NCBI GenBank assembly: GCA_008081175.1 | Contig: VMCW01000094.1 | Location: 1 to 11,953 of the forward strand | Direction of reading: 5' to 3' | DNA from: Flavobacteriaceae bacterium | GTDB taxonomy: Bacteria > Bacteroidota > Bacteroidia > Flavobacteriales > Flavobacteriaceae | DNA length: 11,953 nt | In this document: piece after piece, positions 7,022 through 11,953 of the stretch | Position numbering within the stretch: the first letter of the stretch is position 1 | Layout: every line of letters starts with the position of its first letter | The notes under the pieces: generated by a model | Seen by the model: only the letters and a program-made list of their open reading frames with translations | Database searches by the model: none | Told to the model about the DNA's origin: nothing | Program-made: the position numbers and the translations under genes

Positions 7022-8647
7022 ATCGAAACGCTTTACGGAATAGCAACCAGTTCTGGAATAGTAATGGGCAAAGCGCAACTCCTTGACCCTGTAAGACTTC
7101 CCATACCAAAAAAAAAGAGTGCTAGCCCGAAAGACGAAATAAAAAAACTCAGCAGTGCACTAAAGAAGGCAACAAAACACAATACACAACTCAAAGAAAA
7201 TCTTTCAAAGAGTCTTCCTCCAGATGAACTCGAAATTTACGAATCCTATATTGAAATGATTAATGACCCCGAAGTGGTCGATCAAACAATAGCTTATATA
7301 GAAAAAGAACAATGCAATGTAGATTTTGCGTATTATCAAATTCAAAAAGGCTTTATCTCAAGTATAGAACAGCTTGATGATCCCTACCTCAAGCAGCGAG
7401 CTGAAGACCTAAGGATGATTACAAATGGCGTATTGGAATGCATGCTAGAAAAACACTCCAAAAATAATTCAATAGACACTCCTTCTATTTTGATTGCTGA
7501 TAAAATTGATCCAAACCAGCTGGCAGAACTAAATCCTAAACTACTTTTGGGACTCATTACTTCAAAAGGCGGTATTACTGATCATACAACAATCATTGCC
7601 AAAGCATTGGGAATACCCTTTTTGATTGGGGTAAAAAATGTAACCGAAAAAATTACAACTGGTGATCTTGTTATTTTAGATAGTGAACACCAATGTGTAA
7701 CACTCCATCCTTCATCTGAATTAATTGAACAGACGCAATTAAAAATAGAACAACAAAAAATAAACTGGGATAAAGAACGAGAGAGGGCCAAGGAAAAGGC
7801 CTATACACAATCAAACAAAACCATTGAAGTACTCGCTAATGTTGGCTCTTTACAAGAAGCGATAGACGCTTCAGATTGTGGTGCAGATGGTATAGGATTG
7901 TTGCGAACAGAACTTTGTTTCATAGAACAGGCGTCACTGCCCAACGAAAAGAAACACTTTGAATTTTACAGTGAGTTGCTAAGTAATCTACCTGATAAAA
8001 CCCATACTTTGAGACTTTTAGATTTTGGAAGTGATAAACAATTTCCTGGGTTACCTTCTAGTCCAGAGGAAAATCCCGCTATGGGAAATAGAGCACTGCG
8101 TTTGGGTTTTATGCACTACGAACTCTTACTAAAACCTCAAATTAGAGCATTTCTTCGTCTTTCAAGCACTTTTAAGATTCAGATTCTTTGTCCTATGATT
8201 ACAACCCTTGAAGACCTAGATCAAATAAAAAAAGCCATCAAATTAGAAAACGACACAATCCATTCTACTGGAAAAACAAAAACTCCTATCCCACCTATTG
8301 GTATTATGGTAGAAGTTCCCAACGTTGCATTACATCCCGAACTGTTTGTTCCTCAAGCAGATTTCTTTTCATTTGGAACCAATGACCTCGCTCAATTTAT
8401 TATGGCTGCAGACCGCACCAATGCGCAGGTTGCACATTACCTGGAATCCGCAAATCCTTCACTTGTTCAATGTATCACAGCATATGTAAACCATGCAAAA
8501 GAGTACCATAAAAAAGTAAGCATCTGTGGAGAACTCGCTTCAAACCCAGATTACCTCAAACATTTTATTGAATTAGGGGTAGCGAGTTTGAGTATGCCAC
8601 CCCGTTTAATTCCCAAAATAAAAGCACAAATTACAAGCTTTGATTAA
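7022..8647 (+). CDS. PTS Enzyme I (phosphoenolpyruvate-protein phosphotransferase), probable ATC start
   Basis: It autophosphorylates from phosphoenolpyruvate and passes the phosphate to HPr. From ATC at 7022 it has 541 residues; the first ATG (7064) would give 527. The ATC start is preferred because the 14 added residues (ETLYGIATSSGIV...) continue into MGKAQ and restore the conserved first strand of the family (GIAxSPGIAxGxA). It also leaves a 3-nt gap like those of neighbouring genes. With this numbering the phosphohistidine is His188 (GGITDHTTII) and the catalytic cysteine is Cys502 (ICGELASNP), against His189 and Cys502 in E. coli. Also seen are a PEP-site DFGSDKQFPGLP segment, EENPAMGNRALRLG, and the signature FFSFGTNDLAQF. 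The protein ends about 39 residues after Cys502, roughly 35 earlier than E. coli EI (575 residues), so the C-terminal helices are missing or shortened. Its stop overlaps that of the convergent neighbour. The identity is firm; the start codon is a reasoned inference. Confidence 0.9.
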   Translation: METLYGIATSSGIVMGKAQLLDPVRLPIPKKKSASPKDEIKKLSSALKKATKHNTQLKENLSKSLPPDELEIYESYIEMINDPEVVDQTIAYIEKEQCNVDFAYYQIQKGFISSIEQLDDPYLKQRAEDLRMITNGVLECMLEKHSKNNSIDTPSILIADKIDPNQLAELNPKLLLGLITSKGGITDHTTIIAKALGIPFLIGVKNVTEKITTGDLVILDSEHQCVTLHPSSELIEQTQLKIEQQKINWDKERERAKEKAYTQSNKTIEVLANVGSLQEAIDASDCGADGIGLLRTELCFIEQASLPNEKKHFEFYSELLSNLPDKTHTLRLLDFGSDKQFPGLPSSPEENPAMGNRALRLGFMHYELLLKPQIRAFLRLSSTFKIQILCPMITTLEDLDQIKKAIKLENDTIHSTGKTKTPIPPIGIMVEVPNVALHPELFVPQADFFSFGTNDLAQFIMAADRTNAQVAHYLESANPSLVQCITAYVNHAKEYHKKVSICGELASNPDYLKHFIELGVASLSMPPRLIPKIKAQITSFD

Positions 8648-11600
8648 AGATTGGAATTGGTTATAATTTCAAAACTTTGAATGTCTTTAAACTCAGACAG
8701 TTCAATGGCTTCTATTGCTGTTTTTAATTTTTCCCATTGTTCTTCATAGAACGTATTGGTTTCTTGTAAAGCAGCATTCAGATCGTTGTGCAAATGCTCA
8801 AGTAATTTTTCTTCTGTGGTAGTAATTCCTGTAGGTCTGGAACGGACGTATCTACTTGCATTTGAAATTCTTCTAAGCACACTATTCTCTGGATTTCTGA
8901 CAATACCCTGTCGTTTGTCAACGGCTCCTAAATAACTGTCTAAAAGGTGATCAATTTTTTTGGTAGCTGTAGTAATCTGCTCCAACACTTCTTTATAAGC
9001 CTCTTTGTCCTTTTTTTCTATTCCTTTTTTATAAAAGGTCAAGGTATTTTTGCTGGATTTTAGTTGGTTGACTGCTTTAGTTGTTTGTTGGGTGTATTGT
9101 TCCAGTTTTTTTGAATAGTTATAACGATCCTCGATTGCACTTTGGGTGATTTCTATTCTTGGGTCTGTCATAACTGTAACCATAGTTTCAGACTGTGTCG
9201 ACTTACTTTCTAATACAATTTTATAGGATCCAGGTTTTACAGTAACCCCTCCAGGTTCTGTTTTTCTATTTGAATCCGATCTAGTAGGACGTTCAACTCC
9301 TCTTTCATTTAGAGACCAATACCATCTATGAAGACCTGTTTCTTTGGGTGCTTTGCGCATTAGGGTTCTTATTTGTCTTTCACCATCAAAGATTTTTAAT
9401 GTCAGGGAGTCTTTGCTATTTTCTGCTGAAGCTCTGTAGAAAAAAGTCAACATACCTCCAAATTTTCTGTTTTCAGCATTGTAAAGTGCATCACCGCCAA
9501 ATCGCGAGCCAGTAGGCTGCTGATATTCCGCTAAAACGGCTTGGGGTGGTTCAAAAATATGAGATTCTTTGGTGCTAATTTCTGGGTTTTTTGCCAATGC
9601 ACGTAAAGGTCTAATATCGTCAAGTACCCAAGCAGCTCTTCCGAAAGTTCCAATAATCAAATCGTGTTCTCTAGGATGAATTACCAAATCTTTGGTAGAT
9701 ACGGTTGGAAATACTTTGGCATCGAACTTAGTCCAATTAGCAGCAGCATCTGTAGAAAAGTACAACCCATCGTCTGTCCCTAGGAATAGTAATCGGTCAG
9801 TTTCTAAATCTTCTACGATACTCAATGCGTAACCAAAAACATCGTTTTCATCAACAATGCGTTCCCAAGATTTTCCAAAATTAGTAGTTCTAAATACGTA
9901 AGGTTTGTAATCAAAACGACGGTAATTATTTGCCACCAAAAGGGCTGTTCCGGGAGCTTTATTGGAGGCCTTAATCTGAGCAATCCAACTGCCTTTAGGT
10001 AATTGTTTTAAATTTTTGGTCACTTCGACCCATGTGGCTCCACCGTCCTGAGTGAGGTGTACTCTTCCATCATCCGATCCTGTCCACAAGAGGTTTTTTT
10101 GTATAGGAGAAGGTTCTATCACCAAGAGGGTACAATGGTTTTCTGCCCCTGTAGCATCTAATGTTAGCCCTCCACTTTCACTCTGTTTTTGTTTTTCAGG
10201 ATCGTTTGTAGTCAGGTCTGGAGAAATGACCGTCCAGGTGAGTCCTTTATCTGAACTCTTATGGACAAATTGACTTCCAAAATAAACAGTACTGTTGTCA
10301 AAAGGATCTTGACCTATTGCCGCATTCCAGTTGAAACGAAGTTGCATGTCTGGATCGGGATGTGTAGGACGTACTCCGTAATTGTTTCCTGTCTTCCAGT
10401 CGTAACGCGATACATTTCCTTGTTGGCTCATCGCGTAGCCAAAACGAGAATCGTCTCGGTCTGGAACAACATCAAAACCATCTCCAAAGGCAATTTCTTG
10501 CCAATATGAATTGCGTATACCTTGAGTTTTCCAAACATAGGCAGGTCCCCTCCAGGATCCATTGTCCTGCATTCCGCCATAAACGTTATAAGGGTATTCA
10601 TTATCCACACTTACATGATAAAATTGTCCAACGGGAATATTCCCTACAAAACGCCAGGAAGAACCACCATCACGTGTGATATTAAGTCCCCCATCGTTTC
10701 CGTCGATCATAAAAGACCCATCATTTGGATGTATCCACCAAGCGTGATGATCCGGATGGACTCCATTGTTTGCATTGTAGGCAGGCATGAGTTCTTGAAA
10801 ACTTTTGCCTCCATCTTCTGATACATTGACGTAAGTAAAGACCGTGTAAAGTCTGTTTTCGTTTTGTGGATCTACGAATAGATCAGAGTAATAAAAAGGT
10901 CGATTGCCAATGCCACTCCTCTCGTTCACTTTGGTCCAGTGATCTCCACCGTCTTTTGACTTATAAAGGGCATTTTTTTTGGATTCCACTAAGGCGTAAA
11001 TTATATTGGGTTTGTTGTGTGCAATAGCTAAACCTATTCTTCCAAGATCCCCTTCAGGCAATCCTTCTTTACTGGTTTTTTTGGACCAATTTTTTCCTCC
11101 ATCGACAGTAATATAAAGTCCACTTCCTGCTCCTCCAGATTTAAAAAACCAAGGATCGCGTTTGTGCTCCCACATTGCCGCTACGAGCTTATTTGGGTTT
11201 GTAGGATCCATTACAAGATCTGCTGCACCAGTTTTGTCATTGACATATAAAATCTTTTCCCAGCTTTCTCCTCCGTCCGTTGTTTTAAAAATTCCTCGTT
11301 CTGGGTGTTCCCCCCAAGGAGAACCTATGGCAGCTACATAAAGTGTCTTTGGATCAGCAGGATCAACAATGATACGATGAATATGTCTTGTATTTTCAAG
11401 CCCCATGGAGCTCCATGTTTTACCTGCATCTAAAGAACGATAGATACCGTATCCACCATTGAGACTGTTTCTTGGATTTCCCTCCCCAGTACCTACCCAT
11501 ACAACATCAGGATTGGATTGTTGTATGGCAATGGCTCCGATGGAAGCCGTTACCTGATCATTAAAAATAGGCGTCCAATCGATACCTCCACTTGTAGATT

Positions 11601-11799
11601 TCCATACACCTCCGGAAGCGGTTCCCACATACATCACCTCACTGTTTTTATGGACCACGTCTATAGCTGTAACCCTTCCACTCATACCTCCCGGACCAAT
11701 GTTTCTCGGAGCAATCCCTTGCATCCATTTTGGATCAACTTTCTGAGCTGTTAAAAATTGAATTGAGAAAATAAATAATAATAGTATGCCTTTTTTCAT
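8644..11799 (-). CDS. Secreted multi-Asp-box (BNR/sortilin-VPS10-like) beta-propeller protein
   Basis: 1051 residues from ATG at 11799. The frame stays open for 39 more codons upstream, but that stretch crosses the terminator and enters the tRNA, while ATG 11799 gives a clean signal peptide (MKKGILLLFIFSIQFLTAQ). Eleven Asp-box-like motifs (S/T-x-D-x-G-x-x-W/F and variants) occur at residues 68, 122, 173, 231, 281, 327, 375, 515, 583, 638 and 682. This indicates two or more propeller units covering about 30-730, as in sortilin/VPS10-type and photosynthesis-system-repeat-like proteins. Residues 850-865 (PGGVTVKPGSYKIV) look like a beta-sandwich segment, and 885-1035 is mostly helical and probably coiled-coil. 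No clear type IX secretion C-terminal domain or glycosidase active-site pattern is seen. Proteins of this architecture are widespread and usually unassigned in Bacteroidota; binding, scaffolding or a hydrolase role are all possible. The stop shares TTAA with the Enzyme I stop. Confidence 0.85.
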   Translation of the reverse strand: MKKGILLLFIFSIQFLTAQKVDPKWMQGIAPRNIGPGGMSGRVTAIDVVHKNSEVMYVGTASGGVWKSTSGGIDWTPIFNDQVTASIGAIAIQQSNPDVVWVGTGEGNPRNSLNGGYGIYRSLDAGKTWSSMGLENTRHIHRIIVDPADPKTLYVAAIGSPWGEHPERGIFKTTDGGESWEKILYVNDKTGAADLVMDPTNPNKLVAAMWEHKRDPWFFKSGGAGSGLYITVDGGKNWSKKTSKEGLPEGDLGRIGLAIAHNKPNIIYALVESKKNALYKSKDGGDHWTKVNERSGIGNRPFYYSDLFVDPQNENRLYTVFTYVNVSEDGGKSFQELMPAYNANNGVHPDHHAWWIHPNDGSFMIDGNDGGLNITRDGGSSWRFVGNIPVGQFYHVSVDNEYPYNVYGGMQDNGSWRGPAYVWKTQGIRNSYWQEIAFGDGFDVVPDRDDSRFGYAMSQQGNVSRYDWKTGNNYGVRPTHPDPDMQLRFNWNAAIGQDPFDNSTVYFGSQFVHKSSDKGLTWTVISPDLTTNDPEKQKQSESGGLTLDATGAENHCTLLVIEPSPIQKNLLWTGSDDGRVHLTQDGGATWVEVTKNLKQLPKGSWIAQIKASNKAPGTALLVANNYRRFDYKPYVFRTTNFGKSWERIVDENDVFGYALSIVEDLETDRLLFLGTDDGLYFSTDAAANWTKFDAKVFPTVSTKDLVIHPREHDLIIGTFGRAAWVLDDIRPLRALAKNPEISTKESHIFEPPQAVLAEYQQPTGSRFGGDALYNAENRKFGGMLTFFYRASAENSKDSLTLKIFDGERQIRTLMRKAPKETGLHRWYWSLNERGVERPTRSDSNRKTEPGGVTVKPGSYKIVLESKSTQSETMVTVMTDPRIEITQSAIEDRYNYSKKLEQYTQQTTKAVNQLKSSKNTLTFYKKGIEKKDKEAYKEVLEQITTATKKIDHLLDSYLGAVDKRQGIVRNPENSVLRRISNASRYVRSRPTGITTTEEKLLEHLHNDLNAALQETNTFYEEQWEKLKTAIEAIELSEFKDIQSFEIITNSNL

Positions 11800-11836
11800 G
11801 ACCTTGTTTTTTGGAAAAGTACAAAAGATTTTTAAC

Positions 11837-11866
11837 AAAAAAACCCTCTGTATATTCAGAGGGTTT
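11837..11866 (-). terminator. Intrinsic terminator of the tRNA-Gln transcript
   Basis: A perfect 10-bp inverted repeat, AAACCCTCTG / CAGAGGGTTT (11841-11850 and 11857-11866), encloses a 6-nt loop. Read on the minus strand the stem is followed by a run of seven T (complement of 11837-11843). It lies 7 nt downstream of the CCA end of the tRNA, so it should end the tRNA transcript before the propeller-protein gene. On the plus strand the stem is followed only by a mixed GTCTT, so activity in that direction is doubtful. Confidence 0.85.
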
Positions 11867-11873
11867 GTCTTAA

Positions 11874-11949
11874 TGGTTGGCCTACTAGGGATCGAACCTA
11901 GACTCTTCTGAACCAAAATCAGACGTGTTGCCAGTTACACCATAGGCCA
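11874..11949 (-). tRNA. tRNA-Gln (anticodon TTG)
   Basis: A complete cloverleaf reads on the minus strand. The acceptor is TGGCCTA/TAGGCCA with discriminator A, the D stem GTGT/ACAC, and the anticodon stem TCTGA/TCAGA around loop TTTTGGT with anticodon TTG (11914-11916, minus strand). The variable loop is AGAGT and the T arm CTAGG-TTCGATC-CCTAG. The CCA end is encoded (11874-11876). The length is 76 nt including CCA. The anticodon UUG reads glutamine codons CAA and, by wobble, CAG. An intrinsic terminator follows directly. Confidence 0.95.
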
Positions 11950-11953
11950 AAAG

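Larger units (their letters stand above)
1652..8647 (+). other. Eight-gene operon: beta-lyase, Fe-ADH, epimerase-like, PTS EIIA-EIIC-EIIB-HPr-EI
   Basis: Eight same-strand genes follow one another with gaps of 10, 5, 6, 3, 6, 3 and 3 nt (taking the proposed ATC start of Enzyme I). No terminator-like hairpin separates them, so one transcript is very likely. The operon carries every PTS phosphotransfer component, so it could move phosphate from phosphoenolpyruvate to its own substrate without help from genes elsewhere. The three upstream enzymes presumably process the imported phosphorylated compound. No dedicated sugar-phosphate kinase or transcription factor is present. Single transcription is inferred from spacing. 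Confidence 0.85.

Noticed and set aside
7064..8647. Enzyme I starting at ATG 7064
   Set aside because: It removes the conserved YGIATSSGIV strand and leaves a 45-nt gap, unlike the 3-10 nt gaps of every other junction in the operon; ATC at 7022 fits better, though it is non-canonical.
10052..10821. Plus-strand open frames inside the propeller gene
   Set aside because: They are antisense to a well-supported coding region, overlap one another and show no recognisable protein features.
11800..11916. N-terminal extension of the propeller protein by 39 residues
   Set aside because: The extension would run through the terminator hairpin and into the tRNA-Gln, and would bury the signal peptide that begins at ATG 11799.

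Overview
The window looks like chromosomal DNA from a member of the Bacteroidota, most likely a marine-type Flavobacteriia. The DNA is AT-rich. Starts lack Shine-Dalgarno sequences. There is a large exported Asp-box propeller protein of a kind common in this phylum, a TIM-barrel sugar isomerase/epimerase-like protein with an export signal, and a thioredoxin-reductase-like ferredoxin-NADP reductase. This placement rests on recognising protein families by eye; no database was searched.

Layout. (1) 2-646 (+): 3' part of a type-2 ferredoxin/flavodoxin-NADP reductase, cut by the window edge. (2) 657-1547 (-): exported isomerase/epimerase-like TIM-barrel protein, convergent with gene 1. (3) 1548-1651: divergent intergenic region with a small palindrome. 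(4) 1652-8647 (+): eight tightly packed genes with gaps of 3-10 nt. In order they are a tryptophanase/tyrosine phenol-lyase family PLP enzyme, an iron-type alcohol dehydrogenase, a divergent ribulose-phosphate 3-epimerase family protein, then PTS EIIA, EIIC, EIIB, HPr and Enzyme I. (5) 8644-11799 (-): a 1051-residue secreted multi-Asp-box beta-propeller protein whose stop overlaps the Enzyme I stop through a shared TTAA. (6) 11841-11866: intrinsic terminator, directly downstream of (7) a tRNA-Gln(TTG) at 11874-11949 (-).

The most notable content is the eight-gene operon. It encodes a complete, self-contained phosphotransferase system: the general proteins EI and HPr plus a fructose-family EIIA/EIIB/EIIC on separate polypeptides. 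PTS is uncommon in Bacteroidota. All phosphorylation residues are present: EI His188 (numbered from the proposed ATC start), HPr His15, EIIA His65 and EIIB Cys9. No 1-phosphofructokinase or similar kinase is in the operon. The three enzymes upstream are a C-C/C-X beta-lyase, a metal alcohol dehydrogenase and an epimerase-like protein, so the imported compound is probably not fructose and the pathway looks undescribed. Enzyme I appears to start at an ATC codon, and its C-terminus is shorter than the classical enzyme.

No stretch longer than about 105 bases lacks a gene, RNA or terminator.
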